From Amycolatopsis umgeniensis (GTDB taxonomy: Bacteria; Actinomycetota; Actinomycetes; Mycobacteriales; Pseudonocardiaceae), in contig NZ_JACHMX010000001.1 of the NCBI RefSeq assembly GCF_014205155.1, positions 5,332,001-5,396,000 of the forward strand: a stretch of DNA of 64,000 nt, given 5' to 3'. Made by a program: the position numbers and the translations under genes. Below, one piece after another: positions 15,773-24,230 of this stretch. The notes under the pieces were generated by a model. It saw only the letters and a program-made list of their open reading frames with translations. It made no database searches and was not told where the DNA came from. Each line of letters opens with the position of its first letter. Positions within the stretch are counted from its first letter, which is position 1.

Positions 15773-17353
15773 ATGAGCGCTCCCCAGGCCGAGGTCACCG
15801 ACGCCCCCGACCGGGGTGAACCGGCCGTGCAGCTGACCGGGATCACGAAGCGATTCCCCGGTGTCGTGGCCAACTCCGATGTCAACCTCACCGTCACCAA
15901 AGGCGAGGTGCACGCCGTCTGCGGCGAGAACGGCGCGGGCAAATCGACCCTGATGAAGATCCTCTACGGCATGCAGCAGCCGGACGAGGGCGACATCGCG
16001 ATCAACGGCGAACCGGTGAAACTGCGCAATCCGCAGGACGCCATCAAGGCCGGGATCGGGATGGTCCACCAGCACTTCATGCTGGCCGACAACCTCACCG
16101 TCGGGGAGAACGTCTTCCTCGGCGCGGAGAACCTGCACGGCATCGGCCGCGCGGCGAGGGCGAAGCTGGCGAAGTTCGCCGAGCAGGTCGGCCTTAACGC
16201 CCGCCCCGACGTGCTGCTCGAAGAACTCGGCGTCGCCGACCGCCAGCGCGTGGAGATCGTCAAGGTGCTCTACCGCGGCGCGCGGATCATCATCCTCGAC
16301 GAGCCCACCGCGGTACTCGTGCCGCAAGAGGTCGACGCGCTGTTCGAGACCGTCCGCGCCATGCAGAAGGACGGCTTCACCTTCCTCTTCATCTCGCACA
16401 AGCTCGACGAGGTGCGCGCGATCGCCGACACGGTCACCGTGATCCGCCGCGGCACCACCGTCGGCACGGCCGATCCGAAGACGATCACCTCGCGCCAGCT
16501 GGCCGAGATGATGGTCGGCTCGGAGCTGCCCAGCCCGGAGACCCGCGAGTCCACCGTCACCGATCGGGATGTCCTGCGCCTGGACGACGTGTGCCTGAGC
16601 GTCGAGGGTTCCGAGCGGAACGTGCTCGACCACATCTCCTTCACCGTGCACGCGGGTGAGGTGCTCGGGATCGCGGGCGTCGAGGGCAACGGCCAAACCG
16701 AACTCGTCGAGACGATCATGGGCATGCGCAAGGGCGGCGGCCGGATCGAGCTCACGGGTGTCGACGGCAAGACCGTCGAACTGCACAAACTGGGGACGCT
16801 CGCCCGCCGCGAGGCCGGGATCGGCTACATCGCCGAAGACCGCACGCGGCACAGCCTCTTGCTCACGCAGCCGTTGTGGGTCAACAGGATCCTCGGTTAC
16901 CAAACGCGCGAGCCGGTCGCGAAGGGCCAGCTGCTCGACATCGCGGGCGCGCGTGAGGACACCCGCCGCATCGTCGAGCAGTACGACGTCCGCACGCCGG
17001 GGATCGACGTCCCGGCCGCCGCGCTTTCCGGTGGCAACCAGCAGAAGCTGATCGTCGGGCGCGAGCTTTCCGGCAACCCGGTGCTGTTGATCGCTTCGCA
17101 TCCGACGCGCGGTGTCGACGTCGGCGCGCAGGCGCTGATCTGGGAACAGATCCGGCAGGCACGCGCGGCCGGGCTGGCCGTGCTGCTGGTTTCGGCCGAC
17201 CTCGACGAGCTGATCGGGCTGTCGGACACCATCCAGGTCATGCTCCGCGGGCGGCTGGTCGGCGAGGCCGACCCCGCGACCGTGACCCCGCAGCAACTGG
17301 GCTCCGCGATGACGGGTGCTTCCGAAGACTCCGAAGAAGAAGGTGCATCGTGA
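15773..17353 (+). CDS. Nucleoside ABC transporter ATP-binding protein (tandem domains)
   Basis: 526 aa with two fused ABC domains, as in the YufO/NupA type. Domain 1 (about 18-250) has Walker A GENGAGKST at 51-59, MVHQHFMLADNLTV (Q-loop), and ADRQRVEIVKVLYRGARIIILDEPTAVL (Walker B). Domain 2 has a degenerate P-loop (GVEGNGQTE) but a full LSGGNQQKLIVGRELS signature. This one-sided degeneration is normal for the family. The start is ATG 15773. The next gene's GTG overlaps its stop. Confidence 0.95.
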   Translation: MSAPQAEVTDAPDRGEPAVQLTGITKRFPGVVANSDVNLTVTKGEVHAVCGENGAGKSTLMKILYGMQQPDEGDIAINGEPVKLRNPQDAIKAGIGMVHQHFMLADNLTVGENVFLGAENLHGIGRAARAKLAKFAEQVGLNARPDVLLEELGVADRQRVEIVKVLYRGARIIILDEPTAVLVPQEVDALFETVRAMQKDGFTFLFISHKLDEVRAIADTVTVIRRGTTVGTADPKTITSRQLAEMMVGSELPSPETRESTVTDRDVLRLDDVCLSVEGSERNVLDHISFTVHAGEVLGIAGVEGNGQTELVETIMGMRKGGGRIELTGVDGKTVELHKLGTLARREAGIGYIAEDRTRHSLLLTQPLWVNRILGYQTREPVAKGQLLDIAGAREDTRRIVEQYDVRTPGIDVPAAALSGGNQQKLIVGRELSGNPVLLIASHPTRGVDVGAQALIWEQIRQARAAGLAVLLVSADLDELIGLSDTIQVMLRGRLVGEADPATVTPQQLGSAMTGASEDSEEEGAS

Positions 17354-18438
17354 GTTCCTGGCGTACGAGGCTGCTGCCGCCTCTGCTCGCGATCGTTTTC
17401 GCCGTCATCCTGACGGCCATCGCGCTGATCATCTCGGGCGCGGACCCGCTGCAGGCCTACGGCACGATGATCGGCCAGCTCTTCAAGGGCTCGACCGCCG
17501 TCGACACGGTGAACCTGGCGACGGTCTACTACCTGTCCGGGCTCGCGGTGGCCATCGGCTTCCAGATGAACCTCTTCAACATCGGTGTCGAGGGCCAGTA
17601 CCGGTTCGCGGCCATCGTCACCGCCATCATCGGCGGGGCGCTGCGGCTGCCGCCGGTGATCCACGTGATCGCGATCCTGCTCGTCGCGGTGGCCAGCGGC
17701 ATGCTCTACGCGGCCATCCCGGCGGTGCTGAAGGTGACCCGAGGGGTTTCCGAGGTCATCTCGACGATCATGCTGAACGCGATCGTCGGCGGCATCGTGG
17801 CGTTCCTGGTCAACGCGGACCAGTTCGGCGTGCAGACCGGCAACAACATCGCCACCCGTGAGATCGCCGAGACCGGCCGGATCCCCGGCATCCCGATCGG
17901 TTCGGGTGAACTGTTCGGCTTCGTGCTCATCGCGGCGCTGATCGGCGCGGCCTACTGGTTCATGCTCAACCGGACCCGGTTCGGCTTCGAGCTGAAGGCC
18001 TCCGGCGAATCGACGACGGCCGCCGCGGCCGGCGGGGTCAACGCCAAGAAGATGACGCTGATCGCGATGCTGCTCTCCGGTGGTGTCGCCGGTCTGGTCG
18101 CGATGCCGGAACTGCTCGGCCGCGACTTCACCTACGGCATCACGTCGACCCAGATGTACGGCTTCACCGGCATCGCGGTCGCGCTGCTCGGCCGTAACCA
18201 CCCGGCCGGGATCGCGCTGGGCGCCCTGCTGTGGGCGTTCCTCGACCGGTCCGCGGTGTCGCTCGAACAGATCAACGTGTCCAAAGAGATCGCAGTGATC
18301 ATGCAGGGCGTGATCGTGCTGTCGGTCGTCATCGCGTACGAGATCGTGCGCCGCGCGGATCTGGCCGCCGAACAGCGACGCGTCGGTCGCGCGCTGGCGG
18401 GCAAGGGTTCCAGCGTTTCCGAAGGGGGTGCGGTGTGA
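17350..18438 (+). CDS. Nucleoside ABC transporter permease 1
   Basis: 362 aa integral membrane permease of the BPD_transp_2 family (YufP/NupP type). Many hydrophobic helices; family landmarks are VYYLSGLAVAIGFQMNLFNIGVEGQYRFAAI and FGFELKASGESTTAAAAGGVNAKKMTLIAMLLSGGVAGL, with GRNHPAGIALGALLWAFLDR near the end. GTG 17350 overlaps the ATPase stop by 4 bp. The C-terminal tail is cytoplasmic and charged. Confidence 0.94.
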   Translation: MSSWRTRLLPPLLAIVFAVILTAIALIISGADPLQAYGTMIGQLFKGSTAVDTVNLATVYYLSGLAVAIGFQMNLFNIGVEGQYRFAAIVTAIIGGALRLPPVIHVIAILLVAVASGMLYAAIPAVLKVTRGVSEVISTIMLNAIVGGIVAFLVNADQFGVQTGNNIATREIAETGRIPGIPIGSGELFGFVLIAALIGAAYWFMLNRTRFGFELKASGESTTAAAAGGVNAKKMTLIAMLLSGGVAGLVAMPELLGRDFTYGITSTQMYGFTGIAVALLGRNHPAGIALGALLWAFLDRSAVSLEQINVSKEIAVIMQGVIVLSVVIAYEIVRRADLAAEQRRVGRALAGKGSSVSEGGAV

Positions 18439-19706
18439 GCACGGATGTTCTTTCGTCCAACGCGGGCGGGACGACCATGCCGGTGAAACGGCAGAAGCGC
18501 CGCATTCCCGGCTGGGCCAAGGGCGCGATCTGGGGGCTGCTGGCCGTCGGCGTCCTCGCGATCGCGTCGTACGCCACCGGCGTCAACACGCTGACCTCGA
18601 CCAACACCGCGCACACCGCGCTGCGGCTGGCGCTGCCGATCCTGCTGTGCGCGCTCGGCGGGCTCTGGGCCGAACGCGCGGGCGTGATCAACATCGGCCT
18701 CGAAGGCATGATGATCCTCGGCACCTGGGGTGCCGCGTGGGGCGCTTACCACGGCGGGGTCTGGGCCGGGCTGATCTCGGCGGTCGTGTTCGGCGCGCTC
18801 GGCGGGCTGCTGCACGCCGTCGCGACGGTGACCTTCAACGTCAACCACATCGTCTCCGGTGTGGCGATCAACCTGCTCGGTCTCGGGGTCGCGAAGTACC
18901 TCGCGAACCTGATCTTCACCCCGCTCTCGGGGAACCCGCGCCAGTCGCCGCCGGTGCCGAAGTTCGACACCTATTCGGCGACGTTCCTCTCGGACTGGCT
19001 GGCGGACCTGGAGAAGATGCAGCGTGTCTTCATCTCCGACCTCGCCGGAATCCTCAATGGACTGATCACCGAGGTCGCGCCGCTGACGATGATCGCGATC
19101 GCGCTGGTCCCGATCAGCTACTTCGTGTTGTGGCGCACGCGGTTCGGCCTGCGACTGCGGTCCTGCGGTGAGAACCCGGTCGCGGCCGAGTCCCTCGGCG
19201 TCAACGTGTACCTGCACAAGTACGTCGCCATGCTCATCTCCGGCGGGCTCGCCGGGATGGGTGGCGCGTCGCTCGTGCTGCTCGCCGGTGGCGCGGACTA
19301 CCTGGAGAACCAGACCAACAACCGCGGGTACATCGGCCTCGCGGCGATGATCTTCGGCAACTGGCGGCCGGGCGGCCTGCTCGGCGGCGCGGCGCTGTTC
19401 GGGTACGCCGACGGTCTCCAGCTCGCCGGTGGCGGCACCGCGGTGCTCGCGCTGCTGTACGGCGCGGTGATCCTGCTGGCCGTGATCGTGGCGGTGCAAC
19501 TGTTCCGCCGTCAGTGGATCGCCGCCGCGCTCGGTGTCTTCGGCGCGGCTCTGCTGTACGCGATCTACTGGACCAACGACGATCTGCCCAGCGACCTCAT
19601 CCCGTACACGGCGCACTTCGTGACGCTGATCGTGCTGGCGGTGGCTTCGCAGCGGCTGCGGCCGCCCAAGGCGGACGGCGCGCTGTACCGGCGAGGTGAG
19701 GACTGA
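18435..19706 (+). CDS. Nucleoside ABC transporter permease 2
   Basis: 423 aa from GTG 18435, which overlaps the stop of permease 1 (GTGA); ATG 18477 is an alternative. Family motifs include GLWAERAGVINIGLEGMMILGTWGAA and FGLRLRSCGENPVAAESLGVNV, with about ten hydrophobic helices. It forms a heterodimer with permease 1. An unusual C-terminal extension with three extra hydrophobic stretches (about residues 345-405) follows the conserved core. Confidence 0.94.
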   Translation: MSTDVLSSNAGGTTMPVKRQKRRIPGWAKGAIWGLLAVGVLAIASYATGVNTLTSTNTAHTALRLALPILLCALGGLWAERAGVINIGLEGMMILGTWGAAWGAYHGGVWAGLISAVVFGALGGLLHAVATVTFNVNHIVSGVAINLLGLGVAKYLANLIFTPLSGNPRQSPPVPKFDTYSATFLSDWLADLEKMQRVFISDLAGILNGLITEVAPLTMIAIALVPISYFVLWRTRFGLRLRSCGENPVAAESLGVNVYLHKYVAMLISGGLAGMGGASLVLLAGGADYLENQTNNRGYIGLAAMIFGNWRPGGLLGGAALFGYADGLQLAGGGTAVLALLYGAVILLAVIVAVQLFRRQWIAAALGVFGAALLYAIYWTNDDLPSDLIPYTAHFVTLIVLAVASQRLRPPKADGALYRRGED

Positions 19707-19707
19707 C

Positions 19708-20097
19708 ATGGCGGAGTACGACTGGGAAGCCCTGCGGGCTCAAGCCGTCGAGGCGGCGAAGTCGGCGTACGCGCCGTACTCGGGTCTGCACGTCGGTGTC
19801 GCGGGTGTGGTGGATGACGGCCGGATCGTCATCGGTTGCAACGTCGAAAACGCTTCGTACGGCTTGGGAATGTGCGCGGAATGCACGATGGCGGGGCAGT
19901 TGCGGCTGACCGGCGGCGGCAAGCTCGTCGCCGTCGCGTGCCGCAGTGGTGAAGGCGCTCTGCTGATGCCGTGCGGGCGTTGCCGTCAGATCCTGTTCGA
20001 GCACGGCGGCGCGGACTGCCTGGTGGACACGCCGAGCGGCATCCTGCCGATGTCGGCGGTGCTGCCGGACGCCTTCGGGCCGGACGATCTGCCGTGA
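19708..20097 (+). CDS. cdd: Cytidine deaminase
   Basis: Deaminates cytidine and deoxycytidine to uridine forms. 129 aa from ATG 19708 with GAGGTGAGG upstream, one base after the permease stop. Zinc-site residues are clear: Cys56 and Glu58 in GLGMCAEC (Cys-Ala-Glu form of tetrameric CDAs), Cys89 and Cys92 in MPCGRCRQ. Translation is coupled to deoA through GTGA. The location right after the nucleoside transporter supports catabolism of imported nucleosides. Confidence 0.96.
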   Translation: MAEYDWEALRAQAVEAAKSAYAPYSGLHVGVAGVVDDGRIVIGCNVENASYGLGMCAECTMAGQLRLTGGGKLVAVACRSGEGALLMPCGRCRQILFEHGGADCLVDTPSGILPMSAVLPDAFGPDDLP

Positions 20098-21374
20098 GCG
20101 CTTTCGCCGCCGTCGACGTCATCCGCGCCAAACGGGACGGCGGACGGCTCTCCGACGAGCAGATCGACTGGACCATCGGCGCGTACACGCGCGGCGACAT
20201 CGCCGAGGAACAGATGGCCGCGCTCGCGATGGCCATCTTCCTGCGGGGGATGGATTCCGGCGAGACCGCGCGGTGGACCGGCGCGATGATCGAGTCGGGG
20301 GAGCGGCTGGACCTGAAGGTCAGCCGTCCGACGATCGACAAGCATTCGACGGGCGGTGTCGGCGACAAGATCACGCTTCCGCTGGCGCCGCTCGTCGCGG
20401 CTTGTGGCGCGGCCGTGCCGCAGCTGTCCGGGCGCGGGCTCGGGCACACCGGCGGGACGCTGGACAAACTCGAGTCGATCCCGGGCTGGCGTGCCGCTTT
20501 GTCGACATCCGAGATCATCCGGCAGCTCGACGAGGTCGGCGCGGTGGTCTGCGCGGCGACGTCCGGGCTGGCTCCGGCCGACAAGAAGCTGTACGCGCTG
20601 CGCGATGTGACGTCGACGGTGGAGTCGATCCCGCTGATCGCCAGCTCGATCATGAGCAAGAAGATCGCCGAGGGCTCGGCCGGGCTCGTTCTCGACGTGA
20701 AGACCGGTTCGGGCGCGTTCATGAAGACGCTTCCGCAGGCCCGTGAACTCGCGCGGACCCTGGTGGAGATCGGGACCGCGCACGGCGTCGCGACGACGGC
20801 GCTGATCACGGACATGAACGTGCCTTTGGGACATGCCGTCGGGAACGCGATCGAGGTCGCGGAGTCGGTCGAGGTGCTGCGCGGCGGCGGCCCGGCCGAC
20901 GTCGTCGAGCTGACCGTGGCTTTGGCGCGGGAGATGCTGGAGTTGGCGGGGCTGTCCGATGTGGACCCGGCCGCGGTGCTGGCTTCTGGTCGGGCTTACG
21001 AGACCTGGTGCCGGATGATCGCCGCTCAGGGCGGGGATCCTGAGGCCGCCCTGCCGCGGCCTCGACATGTGCACGTCGTTTCGGCGCCTTCGGATGGTGT
21101 GTTGACGTCTTTGAACGCGTACTCGGTCGGGGTCGCCGCATGGCGGCTCGGGGCCGGGCGGGCGCGCAAGGAGGATCCGGTGCAGGCCGCGGCGGGCGTG
21201 CTGTGCCTGGCGAAGCCGGGCGACGAGGTGGCGGCCGGGCAGCCGCTGCTGGAGCTGCACACCGATACGCCTGATGCGGTTGCTTCGGCTCTCGCTGCGC
21301 TCGAAGACGCCTACGCGGTCAGCTCCGAGGGCCCGGTCTCCGCTCCGCTCGTCCTGGAGACCGTGCGCCCCTGA
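20094..21374 (+). CDS. deoA: Thymidine (pyrimidine-nucleoside) phosphorylase
   Basis: 426 aa from GTG 20094, overlapping the cdd stop. Phosphorolyses thymidine/deoxyuridine to the base and deoxyribose-1-phosphate. Motifs: DKHSTGGVGDK (phosphate site, about 82-92), SGRGLGHTGGTLDKLESIPG (family signature) and ALRDVTSTVESIPLI (substrate region). It feeds the phosphopentomutase-like mutase and deoC found later in the window. The stop is followed by repeat-rich DNA. Confidence 0.96.
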   Translation: MSAFAAVDVIRAKRDGGRLSDEQIDWTIGAYTRGDIAEEQMAALAMAIFLRGMDSGETARWTGAMIESGERLDLKVSRPTIDKHSTGGVGDKITLPLAPLVAACGAAVPQLSGRGLGHTGGTLDKLESIPGWRAALSTSEIIRQLDEVGAVVCAATSGLAPADKKLYALRDVTSTVESIPLIASSIMSKKIAEGSAGLVLDVKTGSGAFMKTLPQARELARTLVEIGTAHGVATTALITDMNVPLGHAVGNAIEVAESVEVLRGGGPADVVELTVALAREMLELAGLSDVDPAAVLASGRAYETWCRMIAAQGGDPEAALPRPRHVHVVSAPSDGVLTSLNAYSVGVAAWRLGAGRARKEDPVQAAAGVLCLAKPGDEVAAGQPLLELHTDTPDAVASALAALEDAYAVSSEGPVSAPLVLETVRP

Positions 21375-21377
21375 CCT

Positions 21378-21397
21378 GCGTTTAGCGGGCTAAACGC
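21378..21397. repeat. TTTAGC palindrome copy (deoA 3' side)
   Basis: GCGTTTAGC-GG-GCTAAACGC: perfect 9-bp arms, 4 bp after the deoA stop codon, in reverse orientation to the copies at 21511 and 21650. Confidence 0.85.
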
Positions 21398-21435
21398 GAT
21401 CTGTGGCGGCGCCGGGTGCCAGGTTGCGGCCTCGT

Positions 21436-21488
21436 GTCTTGAAGGCCCCCTTTGAGACGTTCAACGTCTCAAAGGGGGCCTTCAAGAC
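21436..21488. repeat. GAAGGCC long hairpin (copy with ACGTT centre)
   Basis: Perfect 26-bp arms (21436-21461 and 21463-21488) around a single C. The outer part is GTCTTGAAGGCCCCCTTT and the inner part GAGACGTT. It differs from the GTGAAGG members by TTGAAGG, with matched change in both arms, and shares its ACGTT-N-AACGT centre with the hairpin at 35715. Confidence 0.9.
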
Positions 21489-21510
21489 GTCCGGGGCCCG
21501 GCTTGGCGCC

Positions 21511-21537
21511 GGATCGCGTTTAGCCCGCTAAACGCGA
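21511..21537. repeat. TTTAGC palindrome copy
   Basis: GGATCGCG followed by the TTTAGCCCGCTAAA core and CGCGA; the palindrome extends to GCGTTTAGC/GCTAAACGC. Confidence 0.85.
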
Positions 21538-21607
21538 CGCGTTCCCGCACCGACGCCGGCGACCACACCGGGCACCTGCGGCGCGCGCCCTTGTCGCGGT
21601 GAGCCCT

Positions 21608-21631
21608 CCGCATTCAGAGGACTAAATGCGG
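21608..21631. repeat. CGCATTCAG-AGGA hairpin (copy 1)
   Basis: CCGCATTCAG (21608-21617), loop AGGA, CTAAATGCGG (21622-21631), with one mismatch. The second, perfect copy is at 38243. Confidence 0.75.
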
Positions 21632-21649
21632 GGCGTGCCAGCCGACGCC

Positions 21650-21674
21650 GGATCGCGTTTAGCCCGCTAAACGC
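21650..21674. repeat. TTTAGC palindrome copy
   Basis: GGATCGCG followed by TTTAGCCCGCTAAACGC; nearly identical to the copy at 21511. Confidence 0.85.
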
Positions 21675-21711
21675 ACCTCCGAGGGCGGGGGAGCGAAGCG
21701 GGGCGGAGAAG

Positions 21712-21759
21712 CGTGAAGGCCCCCTTCCCGAGGCGGAGCCGGGGAAGGGGGCCTTCACG
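21712..21759. repeat. GTGAAGGCC long hairpin (copy beside the coiled-coil gene)
   Basis: 18-bp perfect outer arms, CGTGAAGGCCCCCTTCCC at 21712-21729 and its complement at 21742-21759, around a 12-nt GC-rich centre. It lies 10 bp beyond the stop of the coiled-coil gene and is a likely terminator for it. Confidence 0.9.
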
Positions 21760-21769
21760 TGTGAAGAGG

Positions 21770-22858
21770 TCAGTCGGTGGTCTCGTCGGTGCCGTCGGCC
21801 TTCGCCTTGGCGTCGGCAGCCTTGGGCGCCCGGCCGTTGCGCGAGCTGCGGCGCGGCTGACGCGGGGCGGGCGGCGGCGGGGAGATCTGCTGCACGGCCG
21901 GGCCGCCGCCGAGCATGAGCTCCGCGAAGGTCGCCATGGCCTCGTCCAGCTGGCCGCCGATGCGGCGCACGGACTCGTCGTTGCTCTTGCGCACCAGCGT
22001 GTCGACCGAGTCGGTGTCCGGCTGCTTCTGGAGCGTGCTCTCGACCTTCGACAGGCCGCTGCGGATCGAGCCGTCGAGGTCGCCGAGGCGCCCGGTGAAG
22101 CCGTCTTCGACCTTGTCGAGCCGCTCGGCCAGGTCGTCGAGCCGCGAGGTGACCTTCTCGAGGCGGTCGCCGAGCCCGTCGAGGCGCTCCGAGGCGTCGA
22201 TCATCTCGCCGGTCTCGGTCAGCGCGGTCTTCAGCGCCTCGGTGTTCGCGGTGAGGCTTTCCTTGGTGGCCTTGTCGAGGTTCTCGACGCGGGTACGCAG
22301 CTCGCGGTCGACGGTGTCGACGCGGTCGCGCAGCACCGACTCGGCCTGCTCGACGCGCTCGCGCACCGGGCCGATCACCGACTGGGGCAGCGAGTCGGTC
22401 TTGACGTCCTGCTTGTCGAGGTGCGAGCCGAGTTCGTCGAGACGACGGTGGATGTTCTGGAGCTTGTCCTCAAGCCCGTCCATCCGGCCAGCGACGCCCT
22501 CGAACTTCGCGGCCATGCCGTCGAGGCGGCCGTCGAGCTGGGCGAAGGGCTTGGCGAGCTTGTCGACGATGCTTTCGACGGCGCGGGTCAGCGCGGCGAT
22601 CGCGGTGTCCTGCGCTTCGAGCCGCGACATGGTCTCGTCGAGGCGCTCGGCGAGCACGCTGGTCTCGGTGCGGTCGGGCATCTCCGAGAGGCGCTTGCGG
22701 ACCGCGCCGAGCGAGTCGACCGGCGCCAGACGTGCGTAGATGTCGTCGAGCGCGTCGAAGATCTGCTGCTGTTCGCTCTCACGCACTTCGGCCGCGCGCA
22801 CCAGCATGTTGCGCATCCGGTCGAAGGACGGGGCTGCAATGTGGTTGTCAGTGGTCAC
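21770..22858 (-). CDS. Long coiled-coil protein of unknown function
   Basis: 362 aa, ATG 22858. Almost the whole protein from about residue 10 to 300 shows heptad-like Leu/Val/Ile spacing with repeats such as LDGRLDGMAAKFEGVAGRMDG, LDDLAERLDKVEDG and LGDRLEKVTSRLD, resembling apolipoprotein/tropomyosin-like helices. There is no membrane segment, signal peptide or enzyme motif. The tail is Pro-rich then basic (PPPPAPRQPRRSSRNGRAPKAA), possibly binding nucleic acid or membrane. A cytoskeletal or scaffold role is possible; I do not recognise a named family. Confidence 0.8.
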   Translation of the reverse strand: MTTDNHIAAPSFDRMRNMLVRAAEVRESEQQQIFDALDDIYARLAPVDSLGAVRKRLSEMPDRTETSVLAERLDETMSRLEAQDTAIAALTRAVESIVDKLAKPFAQLDGRLDGMAAKFEGVAGRMDGLEDKLQNIHRRLDELGSHLDKQDVKTDSLPQSVIGPVRERVEQAESVLRDRVDTVDRELRTRVENLDKATKESLTANTEALKTALTETGEMIDASERLDGLGDRLEKVTSRLDDLAERLDKVEDGFTGRLGDLDGSIRSGLSKVESTLQKQPDTDSVDTLVRKSNDESVRRIGGQLDEAMATFAELMLGGGPAVQQISPPPPAPRQPRRSSRNGRAPKAADAKAKADGTDETTD

Positions 22859-23067
22859 TGCGGTGTCCTTCGTGGGCGGGGAAATGGGAGGGACGTGACG
22901 TGAAGCTTATCCATTGCGAAATTGCTGTGCGTATGGCCCCCGGGTATCGGACAATGCCGAGCTCTGCCCTGATGGCCGATTCAGCCCGTGATCCACAAAG
23001 CTGAGGGTTAACCGCAGCTGGAGAGTTACCTCCATGTAGGGGAATGACAGCCTGGTTACCGTTACGT

Positions 23068-24168
23068 ATGTCCTCTGAAAGCACCAGTTCCCGCATCCCG
23101 GAGGCGGTACTGACCCGCGCTCCCAAGGTCCTCCTGCACGACCACCTGGACGGCGGCTTGCGTCCCGCCACGGTCGCCGAACTCGCCGAACAGACCGGTT
23201 ACCAGGCCCTGCCCACCGCCGATCCCGTCGCACTCGGCCGATGGTTCCGCGACGCCGCCGATTCGGGCTCCCTTGTCTCGTACCTTGAGACGTTCGCGCA
23301 TACCTGCGGCGTGATGCAGACCGAGGAAGCGCTGGTCAGAGTGGCCGCCGAAGCGGTGGAAGACCTTGCCGCCGACGGGGTCGTCTACGCCGAGGTGCGT
23401 TACGCCCCCGAACTCTTCGTCGAACGCGGGCTGTCACTCGATGCGGTGGTCGAGGCCATTCAGGCCGGGTTCGCGGAAGGTGAACGGAGAGTGGCGGCCG
23501 GAGGCGGCCGGATCCGCGTCGGGACGTTGCTCTGCGCGATGCGCCAGCACGCCCGCGCGCTCGAGATCGCCGGTCTCGCCGTCCGGTACCGCGACGCCGG
23601 CGTCGTCGGGTTCGACATCGCCGGACCGGAAGACGGATTTCCGCCTACCAGAAATCTCGACGCATTCGAGTTTCTGCGCACGAATAATGCGCATTTCACC
23701 ATTCATGCCGGGGAAGCGTTCGGGCTCGCGTCCATTTGGGAGGCGATTCAGCATTGCGGCGCGGAGCGGCTCGGCCACGGTGTGCGCATCGTCGACGACA
23801 TCAAGACCGACAGTGACGGCACGGTCCATTTGGGACGGTTGGCCGCCTACGTCCGCGACCGCCGGATCCCGCTGGAGATCTGCCCCACGTCCAATGTCCA
23901 GACGGGAGCGGCGCGCTCGATCGGCGAACATCCCATCGGCCTGCTCGCCCGGCTGCGCTTCCGGGTCACCGTCAACACCGACAACCGGCTGATGAGCGGC
24001 TGCTCGATGACCAGCGAATTCGCCGCCCTGGCCGAGGCCTTCGGCTTCGGGCTGGCCGATCTCGAGTGGTTCACCATCAATGCGATGAAATCCGCGTTCC
24101 TCGATTTCGACCAGCGGCTCGACATCATCACCACGGTCATCAAGCCCGGGTACGCGGCCTTGCGGTAG
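23068..24168 (+). CDS. add: Adenosine deaminase
   Basis: Converts adenosine and deoxyadenosine to inosine forms. 366 aa from ATG 23068; the frame is open to 23044, where an AGGGG sits too close to a second ATG. Metal-site and catalytic motifs: HDHLDG (His24, His26), HAGE (catalytic Glu), [15 protein letters not shown] and NTDN. Typical length. Works with the PNP at 57.6 kb in purine nucleoside salvage. No clear leader ribosome binding site, so a leaderless mRNA is possible. Confidence 0.95.
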   Translation: MSSESTSSRIPEAVLTRAPKVLLHDHLDGGLRPATVAELAEQTGYQALPTADPVALGRWFRDAADSGSLVSYLETFAHTCGVMQTEEALVRVAAEAVEDLAADGVVYAEVRYAPELFVERGLSLDAVVEAIQAGFAEGERRVAAGGGRIRVGTLLCAMRQHARALEIAGLAVRYRDAGVVGFDIAGPEDGFPPTRNLDAFEFLRTNNAHFTIHAGEAFGLASIWEAIQHCGAERLGHGVRIVDDIKTDSDGTVHLGRLAAYVRDRRIPLEICPTSNVQTGAARSIGEHPIGLLARLRFRVTVNTDNRLMSGCSMTSEFAALAEAFGFGLADLEWFTINAMKSAFLDFDQRLDIITTVIKPGYAALR

Positions 24169-24187
24169 TTAGCAGCGACAACTATCG

Positions 24188-24221
24188 TTCACTATGTAGG
24201 AGAACTTTCCCAAATAGTGAA
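24188..24221 (+). promoter_or_regulatory. Inverted repeat upstream of MFS transporter
   Basis: TTCACTAT (24188-24195) and ATAGTGAA (24214-24221) are exact complements separated by 18 bp, ending 4 bp before GTG 24225. It could be an operator or a hairpin over the initiation region; no regulator gene is adjacent. Confidence 0.5.
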
Positions 24222-24230
24222 ACGGTGGCG

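Larger units (their letters stand above)
21375..21769. other. Repeat-rich spacer between deoA and the coiled-coil gene
   Basis: 395 bp without a gene, made almost wholly of dispersed inverted repeats: three TTTAGC palindromes (21378, 21511, 21650), two long hairpins (21436-21488 and 21712-21759) and one CGCATTCAG hairpin (21608-21631). It is the densest repeat site in the window and separates two convergent genes. Confidence 0.85.

Noticed and set aside
21375..21769. CRISPR array
   Set aside because: The repeats are inverted, of different families and irregularly spaced, without regular spacers or cas genes.
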